Shown piece by piece: positions 1 to 10,299 of a stretch of 64,000 nucleotides of DNA. This DNA comes from Nageia nagi (Eukaryota; Pinophyta): assembly GCA_050084985.1 (NCBI GenBank), contig JBITNC010000001.1, forward strand, positions 146,568,001 to 146,632,000. The letters are read 5' to 3'. A program made the translations under genes and the position numbers. A model generated the notes under the pieces. That model was not told where the DNA came from, did not search any database, and saw only the letters and a list, made by a program, of their open reading frames with translations. Every line of letters starts with the position of its first letter. Position 1 is the first letter of the stretch.

Positions 1-526
1 ATGAACTTGATTATCATTTCATCTATATATTGAATGTAATATCTAACTAATAGGTTCTACTAACTTCTTATACAAATTTAAATCATAATTATGAATGCAC
101 TTGATATGAGTGAGCTAGGTGAAATATTAAACAAATGAGTTGATACTTGGAAGGTTGTAGGTTATAATTTGAGAAAAAAATTCTTCTCCTTTTATTTATG
201 CATTCTTATATAAGTCTCTTATTAGCAATTTGATGTATCTTATAGCTAAGAGGTTTATCGTTATATTTGTAGCCAAAGCATTTTTCTCTATGTGATTTGC
301 ATAAGTTTTTTTAGTCTATGATGTAAAGGTAGTGATTCTAATGTTCTTTAATTATAGTCATATTCCAATTAGGAAGGAAGAATCAATGATAGGAAATCAC
401 ATCTAGAAATGTCTTATTCCTTGGTTAATCTACAATTTTATAATGCATCAAGAAGTAATGTATAATTTCTTTATCCATTACTAAGGTAGAATATATGATT
501 TTATCCTCTTCTTACACTCAACCCAT

Positions 527-571
<45 letters not shown>

Positions 572-1558
572 TAAAATTTTAGAGGGAACTAATAATCACT
601 TTAGAAAATTTAGAATTATTATCTATTAGAAGTTACCTCTATTAAGTTTGAAAAATCAATAATTTATTAGTGTTTTTATTTTAATTTATAAAATGTATTG
701 TAATTCCTTACAAAGATAATGCAACTCTTTTTATAAATGAGACATTTCTCTAGACATACCTCTTAATATAATTTTTCATGGTGTATCTAACTATTGATAA
801 TAGATAAAAAAAATTCATACAGACATGCTCATTTGCATGTTCCTCACGGACCCATATGAAAAAGAAGGAGTCATTCATAAATTCCCATATTCTTTACCTT
901 AATATTGTTCAAAATGATCTTCAAAGAAAAATAATTATATGTGTAAGCTAAATATTTATTCTCATCATGATAGAAAATCACTAATCTAAAATGACAAGTT
1001 ATGTTTCATGATGTCCTTAAATATTTTCCTTGTGTCAAAAGATACCTCAAATATGAAAAGTTAATATGCCAATGTAATTTATACTATAGACACCAATTTC
1101 TATATAATTTTTGTAAAAGAAGACCTCAAATGCTTAAGGCCCAAGGATGTCTATACACAAGTTTATTCGCATTCAACCTATCGTTTCACATATGTTATGT
1201 ATGATAGAGGATAAAAGATATAGATATTTTACAAATAAAGTACACATAAATATGATAAGGGTATTTACACTTAGCCTATCTCTTCCTATATATCACAAGT
1301 CAAAGAGGATCCCAAGTGTAAAGAATATGAAAAATGTATATGTCAACAAGACATAATAATCCTTTTGCTATATTTCTAGACTAGCTAAAGATGAAAAAAT
1401 ATGTCACATACCTATTTAAAATTAATGTGGGAAGGTTGTTCTCAATTAAAAAGTTGACCATTCATACTAGATAAAATTTCCCACACACAAATAAGCAAAA
1501 AAATATCAAGCATCAAAATAAGTGAACCTATGTTATTTCCAAGGGACAAAGGTATTCA
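1..1558. repeat. dispersed repeat T, copy 1
   Basis: Nearly collinear with 22455-23428 (shared landmarks: a TGATATGAGTGAGCTAGGTG stretch near 103, a GTCAAAGAGGATCCCAAGTG stretch near 1300). Copy 1 holds about 575 extra bases (about 275-853) including an AT microsatellite. The right end stops where the truncated Cop LTR of copy A begins. No protein family is recognised in six frames; the small plus ORFs at 1001-1356 look like chance. It is probably untranslated sequence of a retroelement, cut by the window edge on the left. Confidence 0.8.
532..569. repeat. (AT)n microsatellite
   Basis: Uninterrupted alternating A/T run of about 38 bases inside the part of repeat T that is missing from copy 2. 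Confidence 0.97.
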
Positions 1559-1562
1559 TCCT

Positions 1563-1937
1563 AGAAATAAGGAGATTACACATACAGGTAATATAGACTA
1601 ATAATAGAAGTGAATATATGAACTATATGAACTAAAATAAGGAGATTACACATAGTGCCAATATAGCTAAAACTATGATATAGTAATAGAAAAAATAAAA
1701 GAAAACTTAAAGCTATAGCCTACAATAGATCAATACTCATCCAATACAATAATCAATAATTAAAAAGAATGAATAACTATCCTAAGTCTACCTCAACCCT
1801 AATATTTGTGAGGAATTGGTTACAAGTAGGATTATCACATTGCATATAAATTATAGTTAAAAAAAAAAGTAACATCTCAATTATAATTCTAATAAGAATT
1901 GTAGCATTGATGCTGAGTGTTAGATAGGAACATTGTA
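1563..1937 (-). repeat. Cop LTR, copy A (truncated 3' LTR)
   Basis: Aligns with the LTR pair of the complete Cop element (45169-45599 and 50019-50393), sharing blocks such as AAATAAGGAGATTACACATA and GAGGAATTGGTTACAAGTAG. The end that reads TGAGGTT on the plus strand in other copies is missing, cut at the junction with repeat T. The other end is at about 1937, in a decayed GCATTGGCA. Confidence 0.8.
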
Positions 1938-2049
1938 TTAGTTTAGACATGTTTTTTTTAACTTTATAAATACTCTCTAATGCTTATTGGAATCATAAGC
2001 GAGTTTCTAACATAAAAAAAACTAATATTTAACCACTTCTTTTAAAAAA

Positions 2050-3450
2050 TCATCTACTAGTTAATCATGAGTGATAAATATCTTAGTTTAATTACTATTT
2101 TCTCCACCATATCATGAATAAAATGGTATTTAAATTCAAATTATTTTATCTTCTATTATGGACTAGATGTTGTGCAAAGTGAATGACATTGATGTTTTTA
2201 CAAAATAGTAAAGTAGGTTTATCTTGCTTATCACCTATCTCCACTAGAATCTCTTGAAGCCATAATACTTAAGCACCTACAAAAGTGAGTGTTATATATT
2301 TTACTTCATTTGAGAAGAGTACCATTGATCCCTACTTCTTCAAGTTCCATGTGATTAGTCAAAATCCTAATAAAAACTAATTACTAAAAGTAGATATTTA
2401 ATCATCTAAACTTTTTTTCTAATCTAAATCACTAAAACCAAATAGCTCCATTCTCTCATATTGAAAGTGATGGATCTTGTAATCAAGATTACTCTTCACA
2501 TACCTTAGAATATTATTGGCAACCTTGAAAGGCAATAAAGATGGATCACTTATATACCTTGAAACCATTAAGAGAACATAAGCAATATCTGATCTTATAT
2601 TTGGTAGGAAACATAAGGATCCTAATAATGCTCCTAAATTCCCCATTATCTTTACACAATAGTATAATATGAGCAAAAAGTGTAGGGATTAATTTACAAC
2701 TCTTCATCCTATACCTCTTTATCAACAAATCAATTGTATATTTTATTTGATAAATAAAGATTATGTTCTTATTTTGATATACTTGTTTACCAAGAAAATA
2801 GTCTATTATCCCAAAATATTTCATTTCAAACCCTTGAATTATATGAACCATAAATCTCTCATTAAAAATAGAGATGGTACCCATATAAATCAAGTCATAC
2901 ATATTGAAACCCACAACTAGGATTTCATTGCCTTATTTCTTGATATATAATGTAGGTTTAGATTTTCTCCTTATGAAGCCACTCTTATGAAGGTAGCCAC
3001 CATTTTTAGTTTACCAAGCTCTTGGAGCTTGCTTAGTACTTTACAATACCTTCCTCAACTTGTACACAAAATTCTCCTTCCCTTTTACCTCAAAATCTTA
3101 AGGTCTTTGTACATAAATTTACTCATATAAGTACCCAATTAGGAATGTACTTTTGACATCTATATGATGCGTAGTCTAACATTTATGAATATCAAAGGAA
3201 AGTACCATTATAACAATTTCTTATCTTGCTATAAGAGAAAATATATCTTCATGATCAATATCATATTTCTATGTGGATTTATTAGCAACCAAACATGATT
3301 TAAATATTCAAACAATCCAATCCCTATTATATTTAGTGTTATAGACCCACTTGTACCAAAAACACTTCTTTCCTTTGGGAAGCTTACACAACTCCTAGGT
3401 ATCATTTCTAACAATGGAATTGATTTCATTCATTATAACTTGCAAAAAAT
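2050..3450 (-). pseudogene. pol: copia reverse transcriptase and RNase H remnant, copy A
   Basis: Minus-strand pieces give the Ty1/copia RT in order: NEINSIVRNDT near 3430, KWVYNTKYN near 3340, DVKSTFLIGYL near 3150, then an open 122-codon stretch (2914-2546) with FNMYDLIYMG and YFLGKQVYQNKN, then RSDIAYVLLMVSRY and NILRYVKSNLDYKIH (2676-2419). RNase H follows at 2400-2050 (KYITLTFVGA, LWLQEILVEIGDKQD, LLFCKNINVIHFAQ). The first RT aspartate (in DVKS) is kept, but the YVDD box reads NMYD, losing Tyr and one Asp. Several frameshifts and stops divide the parts, so it is inactive. Family assignment is firm. Confidence 0.92.
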
Positions 3451-3599
3451 ATTATTAGTACAAGAATGTTCATAGAAAAAAGGCTAAAATACATTAGTAT
3501 AAAGCAAAACATAGTTTATCATGTCACCTTCAAGTTCACCATCACCATTATCTCCATACATGCATAGAGTCTCAAGTCTATGATCAACTTAATTCATCT

Positions 3600-4180
3600 C
3601 TTTAGCTTGGAATCTAGTCATACTTGTTTAAAATATTTTATCCAATACTTTATAGGGTTGATGGATTTGAGGTGCTTTAGTCCTCCTTCTTGTTCTTCTC
3701 ACTTTAAAGAAAATGTTAGATGACTCATCATTGAAATAAGTGCTAGATTTATTTTTCTTTCGAATATTTAATATACTTGTTGAAGGAGGACTAGGTGGAA
3801 AAATAGGAGTGTTGGTGCTACCCCCATTATTAGTGTTGGACCTTGTACTAGCAAAAGATCTAGAAGAAGTAGATTGCCCATAATTTTAACCATCTAGTTT
3901 AATATTTTATTGCATATTATTGCAAATGGAAGAACTCAAATGATTATATAAATTTATTCCATCATTAACATATAGATTTTGATGATATATTTTGATGGAA
4001 TAGGCTGCTTAGTTTTACGATTATAAATCCTATAGGCTTTTATCTTCTCATAGTAGCCAATGAAAATGAAAACTCTACACTTTACGTTAAACTTATTCCT
4101 AAATTCATTAAATACATGAGAAAATTTTTTGCATAAAAAAAATTGAAATGATTGACATTAGGATTCTTTTGATACCAAGA
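3600..4180 (-). pseudogene. pol: copia integrase C-terminus and IN-RT linker, copy A
   Basis: Minus strand near 4090-3990 reads VFIFIGYYEKIKAYRIYN, the copia integrase C-terminal signature usually seen as VFVGYS..KGYR.Y. The serine/asparagine-rich linker to RT follows at 3900-3600 (SNIFFKVRRTRRRTKAP near 3700). The integrase part begins abruptly at 4180, at the codons that read AWYQ in copy C. Sequence upstream (4181-6107) is not copia integrase, so the DDE core is absent. Confidence 0.85.
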
Positions 4181-6107
4181 ATTAGGTGCTTATAATATGC
4201 CCAAATTATATCTCTAAAAGGCATATAACTTTTTATCAGCATTATCTAAAGGAATTTAAATCTTTAACTAAAGTTCCAACTTTTATGTTCTTAAACAATG
4301 CCAACCATGAAATTGTAAGGATTCAATTTTTTATCATACAATAATTTACTATTTTCCTTGGACAAATAATTCTTTTGAATAAATCAAAACCTATTTTGAC
4401 AAAGAGAGAAGTTATAAACTTGAGTTTTTGCATATATTTTCACTTCTAAGAGACACATAAGAAAATAAACCTCATGTATTCTCCTAGTTCAAGAATCTTT
4501 GACCTGATTCTACCTAGGGTTTTAACATAATTTCATAGTTAGAAAATAAGTTTAACATAGATGTTTCAATGATACAATTGTTTAGACACAATAATTTGAT
4601 TCAAAACTTATGCAAATTAATCTCTCATATAATCTTTTAAGAGACGAATAAAATTTCCTTCCAAGGAAGAAGTTAAATTCCTTAAGTCATAACATACACT
4701 TTTCCACCCACACAATGTTTATCAAGGGAAATTTATTATCACATGAAAATAACTTTTCCCAACTTTAAATCTCAAAACATTTTCTTACTTGTTTTAATTA
4801 AGGTTATCAATCTTCTCATTGAATAGCATTACCTTAGATTAAAAGTATTCCATTTTGAAGTAGTTTACCAAACTAATGGTCCAAATTGTTATCATATGAC
4901 CCTATCAATCCTAGATACAAATGCTTTTTAATCAACATTTATCCTACATTCGGTCCTTTTGATTCTCAATCATCGATCCTAGTTGAAAATGATTTTAAAT
5001 TAACATTTAATCCTCTAATTATAAACCTAGTAGGTATAGCTATTCCTCTCATGAATAATTTCCCATTTTGTGTGTAGTCCAGTGAAATCCTTTATACTTA
5101 ATCTTTATTTTGATAACACTTAGTAGTTTCTTGTCATATGGAAACCAAAATTATCATATCATACACCATATATGTAGCCATAAACATTTTTGTATATCCA
5201 ATTTTGGAAATAATCTAAAAAGATAATAGCAAAATGATTTTACAAAAGTACAACCATCAATAAAAATACTAGTTCAAATTTGCGTACCTAAATCTAACTT
5301 ATAAGTGTAAATACACTAATTTTGTTTAAACATTCACAACAAAATTAACTACTTATCAAGAATAGAATTCATATTTTATCCATGAGGTTTCTTGAAATAT
5401 TGTTACAACTATATGCTGACAACATCTTAACATTTCCTTTAATAAATAATTACCATAAGTCATGATTTACATCCAATATTTTATAAAAATTGTGAACATT
5501 CATTGCAACCTCTTTTGCTAAAGCAATCATAGGATACAAAGTTATTTTAATGGAAATGTTGATATCAATTGTTAGTTCATCCCAAATATTCAATATTTTA
5601 GAATTAATCAAAGTTAGATTCCTAAATTCAATCTCTTAGCGTTGTTCAACCTCTCAACTTTTCCAATTTATGTCAATAAATAAAATAAATAAGAGTTCAA
5701 CATATCAAGAATATACCATCTTTATATTCCTAAAATTTATAACATTATCTTTGGCATAGCTCTATTTGTATAAATACATTAGATCTAAAGTATCTATATT
5801 CTCAACATCAAACATGGCTATCAACATATAAGTATGTATTACATTATTTCATAATAATCCATTCATCCTATCTAAGAAAGGATAACCATAAAGTTAGCAT
5901 CTTGTCAAAATATGGCTAAATAATATTGAGAAAAGTAATTATAAAGATTAATCCACATGTAAAATTTGTTAAAGTAAGAAATGAAAATAAATATTTTACA
6001 ATTAATCTAATCTTCACGATGTTCATACCTATATGCATCATCAAGCATACCTAAACCTATCACATAATTACAAAAGGTAGTTAGCCCAATAGGTCCAAGA
6101 ATTTAAA
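4181..6107 (-). pseudogene. unrecognised internal block U (gag-like position), copy A
   Basis: This lies between the LTR2 primer site and the copia integrase fragment, where gag would sit. On the minus strand a stretch of about 80 codons (roughly 5620-5370) has one stop and includes NSKILNIWDELTIDINISIK and AMNVHNFYKILDVNHDLW; another near 5075-4950 reads GKLFMRGIAIPTRFIIRG. Both recur in copy B, which supports former coding. I do not recognise the family: no zinc knuckle, protease or other motif was seen. It could be an atypical gag of the LTR2 element. Confidence 0.5.
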
Positions 6108-6125
6108 CTTGAGCTCTAATACCAA
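6108..6125 (-). other. primer-binding site of LTR2 element, copy A
   Basis: Minus strand reads TTGGTATTAGAGCTCAAG directly after the LTR end, matching the initiator-Met-tRNA site common in plant LTR elements (TGGTATCAGAGC) with one C-to-T change. It sets the orientation (minus) and the LTR boundary. Confidence 0.88.
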
Positions 6126-6586
6126 TTTAAGAAACTAAAAGTCTCAACCATAAAATATTTCTTTGTACCACTAAAGTTTAGTCAAACATTAGGTGATAAG
6201 GTTCATTTGCCTTTGATTTATTTTTCATATAGCATAAATTTACCATGCATTCATATTGATTTAAACCAAACAATCATTTAGTTTACTCATACATATCCAT
6301 TAATCATGATAATCATACATCTTTTTAAAATAATTGAAGCAAAATAATCCAATCATCAAGGCATTCCCATAACCAAAACTTTGAGCTAAGCTCGGGAAAT
6401 TCCCTAGACATTTCCTCTCTAGGTAAACCTTTTGTAGGAATGCTACCTAATAATAATTTATTATTAACCATAAAAAATATTACAAATATTATCTTCAACC
6501 ATGTACATACTTCCTAAATCTTTAGTTACAACTAAATCAAGATCTTCATGATCTTATCCATGTGCCATCTAACCAAAGAGTTGATT

Positions 6587-8227
6587 TTGTAAAATATGTG
6601 ACATCATACATCACAAAGATTTCAAGGCAATTTTCAACAAAGAATAAAATACCATATATAGTTACCCAATCACATAAATCAAAGCAATTAAATATAACCA
6701 ATACAAGGTATCATCAATCCATTACAAGTGCAATATCAAATACTAAGGATCCAACACAAAATAATCCACCATGCACCAAAAGATCATCATTCATATATAG
6801 ACCCTATAACTAGTCAAAGTATAAGCATCAAACTAATACCATGACCTTGACTATGCTAACAATAGATGCATCTCAATTTGCTTTATTATCTTTATAAGTC
6901 ATAATAATAACCAACATCAAATAACTTGTGCCAACACAATCATTGCATTAATCCTAGGTTATTCCATATTGAGATACTTTACTGAAAGAACCCTCAATTC
7001 AAGATCATATCAATATCTTAATCAATACTCAAAAAATATCTTTATGATACAATAATCACAAATACAAATTGTTAGAAATAAACTACATGTAAGTAGACAA
7101 TGATGTAAAAATGCAAAACTCATATTAGTACACAAAGTGCATCACTATAATATAAGAAGCACTTAAACAAGTCTACTATGCATTACATATTCATAAATAT
7201 TTGTATACCATCCAATATGGAAGTATGCCATAACATATATCAGCCATATATATCATGATAGTATCACAAATGAAAAAACATAAATAGTATGCAAGTCTTT
7301 ATCAAGATATTAACTTTTAAAAGTTTACAATGTATACTATTATAAAATAGGCACATATGTTAAAAATAAGAAACTTAATAAGTTCAAATAAGACAATATG
7401 TATGATATTATGAATGTATTTCAACCAATAATATAAGTTTCTCAATAATAATTGTACAATATGTGAGCTCATACATCACATAGATTTCAAGGTAATTTTC
7501 AATAATGCATAAAATACCATATATAGTCAGCCAATCTCATAAACAAAACCAATGAAATATAACCAATACAAGGTATCATCAATCCATTACAAGTGCAACA
7601 TCAAGTACTAAGGATCCAACACAAAATGATCCACCATGTTCCAAAAGATCATCATTCATATATAGACCCTATAACTAGTCAATGTATAAGCATCAAGCTA
7701 ATACCATGAGCTTGACTATGTTACCATTATATGCATATTAATTTGATTTATTATCTTAATAAGTCATAATAATAACCAACATTAAACAACTTGCACGAAC
7801 ATAATCATTGCACTAATCCTAGGTTTGACCATATTGAGATATTTTACTCAATGAACCCTATATGCCATTCGATATTCAAAATTCATCTTTATGATACAAG
7901 CATCAATAATACAAATTGCTACAAATAAAATACATGTAAGTAGACAATGATGTAAAAATGCTAAACTCATATTAGTAAACAAAGTGCATCACTATAATAT
8001 AATAAGCACTTAAACAAGTCTACTATGCATTACATATCCATAAATATTTGTGTACCATCCAATATGGAAGTATGCCATAACATATATCAGCCATATATAT
8101 CATGATAGTATCAAAAATGAAAAAACATCAATAGTATGCAAGTATTTATCAATACATTATCTTTTAAAGTTTACAATCTATACTATTATAATATAAGCAC
8201 TTATGTTAAAAATAAGAAACTTAATAC
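6587..8227. repeat. 865-bp tandem duplication inside LTR2 copy A
   Basis: The block starting TTGTAAAATATGTGACATC at 6587 is repeated from 7452 (TTGTACAATATGTGAGCTC). The offset of 865 bp holds through shared landmarks (GGTATCATCAATCCATTACA, GATCATCATTCATATATAGA). Copy B has this block once, so the duplication belongs to A. The two units differ at many sites, so it is old. Confidence 0.92.
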
Positions 8228-8339
8228 TAACTACTTGCTTCACCCATATAAATGCATATATGTATCCATATTATCCCTAAAAGTAACTACTTGCTTCACT
8301 CATATAAATGCATATATGTATCCATATTATCCCTAAATA
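8228..8339. repeat. 56-bp tandem duplication
   Basis: Two nearly identical 56-bp units (TAACTACTTGCTTCACCCAT / TAACTACTTGCTTCACTCAT and on to TATTATCCCTAAA). They differ at about two positions, so this is much younger than the surrounding 865-bp duplication. Confidence 0.96.
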
Positions 8340-8982
8340 CAATAGTAATAGCAAGTTACTATTTCAACTAATAAAAAGGTTTAATGCTCTCTTTTACAAT
8401 TGTCTTATAGTCTATTTTTGTAGATCAGATTAAATAAAATATACAAATTCTAATTTAAAATATCTTTACATTTTGAATAGTATCTAAAAGATACTTTCAA
8501 ATGATACAATACTTCCAGAAAGTAAAGATATACATGAAAATTTATAATCAATGTAAAATGTCAACTTGTCTATTTTTGATAGTTTTGAAAAGACTAAAAA
8601 TAAGTAAAGACTAAAAAAGGTTTTTGATATTCCTACATTAAGAATTAAACAAATCCAATTTAGACAACTTATATATCATTGGAAAGAGAAATGATAGGTC
8701 TTTCCAATGGTGCAAAGTACATAAGCAACCAATTAGTAACACAAAAACTATAGCCTTCTAAAATACATAGTTTAATCTCTTTGATAAAGAATTAGCTACA
8801 CACAAAACCCGTTACACCTTTTGTAAAAATAACTTGTTTCCAATTTTGATTACAATTGATGTAAAATGGGGTATTATAATATTTTTGGAGGTTAACCATC
8901 ATCACTAATACAAATATTTCTTTTGAAAAAAAATAAGTTCTCTCTTAACAAATAAGAACAAATATATAAAGTCATTTTGTCA

Positions 8983-10299
8983 AACAATACACCAAAATCT
9001 CCTTTTTCCTCAAGTAATTACAATACCAAAGTACAAGAATTGTAATAAATGATATAAATACATTTCAAACATGTATTAACCTATATGAACATCTAAATAC
9101 CATTACTACAACCCTAAGTATAAACATTTGTAGTAATTTCAAACACATTGCAATAACACTAAACTACTATTTTTGGTTATCAATAACTTTCGTTATAATT
9201 AACAAAATTCAAAGTTCTTTATATTGTTGGAAATTTTGTTCAAACATACTTAGAATAATGTAAAGATGGAATATTTATATTGAGTATAATTCATTCATTT
9301 TGAGTTTGCAAAATTCATCCTCAAAACTGCTAAAAACTTCTATCATATATAACTTTTAAAATACAATGAATTTTCACATTTTGTAATATGTTTTGGATAC
9401 CCATTAAATCAAATAAACAACCCATAAAATTTGAATAAATTTTGGGTGCTTTTTCAAAACATGATTAGCATTCAACAATATATTATCATACAAAAATAAA
9501 ACCCTCTTCTCCTCAAATCTTTCCAATCATGAACAAAAACACTGAAAAATCTATCTTTGAAGAATAATTTTTAAAATGAAATAGAAGTTTAGAATCCATA
9601 CAACATAGTCTAATTTGGGTTTTCCAAGTGCAAAATCCATGCTAAATCTAATGACATTCTTCTTTCTACTTGGAAGCATTTTCTCCACTCATATTTTTCT
9701 TCTTTCTATTGCAACATGAAAAATGGAGGATGCAAGATGAAGTATGTTCATCCTTTTAACCTCTCCTTCATATAAAATATATCTCCCCTATTTTGACCCA
9801 TAACACCTCTCCTAAACTTAGGATATTTTTTACTATTTTAGTCACCCTTGATTATATGTAACTTCCATGCACAACTCCTTGTTGTATCCACCAAGGAGAC
9901 AAGGATATTAAATATTGGTCTAAATTAATTACACCACTCTTGCATGCTATAATGGCAATTTAAGGAGACACCAAATAATAAAAGATCCTTAATTCGAATA
10001 TTTAAATCTTCCATTTTGAATATTTAAATATCTAATTTAAATATTAATTAATATAAAACTATTAATATTTAATCACCCATTAAAAATTAATACTCATTAT
10101 TTCACTATGATGAATCTTAATATTATTTTAAAATAATAATACTCTCCCAAGTATTAGTCAAAACTTAATACCTAACAACATTTTCACACAATAAATGCTT
10201 TTAAATCCTTATTAATATATTAATCATTACTTCATATAATAGAAGTATAATATCTCATAAAACATAAGTATGTCTAGGTTTGCCTTTATCACGACAAAT
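8983..10299. other. no recognisable feature
   Basis: AT-rich sequence right of LTR2 copy A. I see no ORF with family resemblance, no repeat shared with the rest of the window, and no RNA gene. Confidence 0.6.

Larger units (their letters stand above)
1563..8982 (-). mobile_element. chimeric LTR retroelement, copy A
   Basis: Read on the minus strand the order is: a ~1.9-kb LTR (LTR2, enlarged by duplication), an iMet primer site, a 1.9-kb unrecognised internal block (U), copia integrase C-terminus, copia RT and RNase H, then a truncated LTR of a different family (Cop LTR). The two ends are unrelated, so this cannot be an ordinary retrotransposition product. Copy B at 28072-35563 has the same order and the same internal junction. 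All frames carry stops and frameshifts. Confidence 0.8.
6126..8982 (-). repeat. LTR2, copy A (5' LTR)
   Basis: Homologous to 33691-35563 end to end. The plus strand starts TTTAAGAAACTAAAA (TGTAAGAAACTAAAA in B) beside the primer site and ends TTTTGTCA, so the LTR runs TGACAAAA to TTTCTTACA on the minus strand. It is about 1 kb longer than B because of a tandem duplication of 865 bp and one of 56 bp. No partner LTR2 lies at the other end of the element. Confidence 0.82.

Noticed and set aside
1001-1356. Two overlapping plus ORFs (67 and 69 codons)
   Set aside because: They lie in repeat T, are not conserved as frames in copy 2, and resemble no protein; chance ORFs.
4886-5077. Plus ORF of 63 codons
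   Set aside because: Antisense shadow of block U, which shows better frame conservation on minus.
6562-6813. Plus ORF of 83 codons
   Set aside because: Inside LTR2; the duplicated unit at 7427-7680 and copy B do not keep the frame open.
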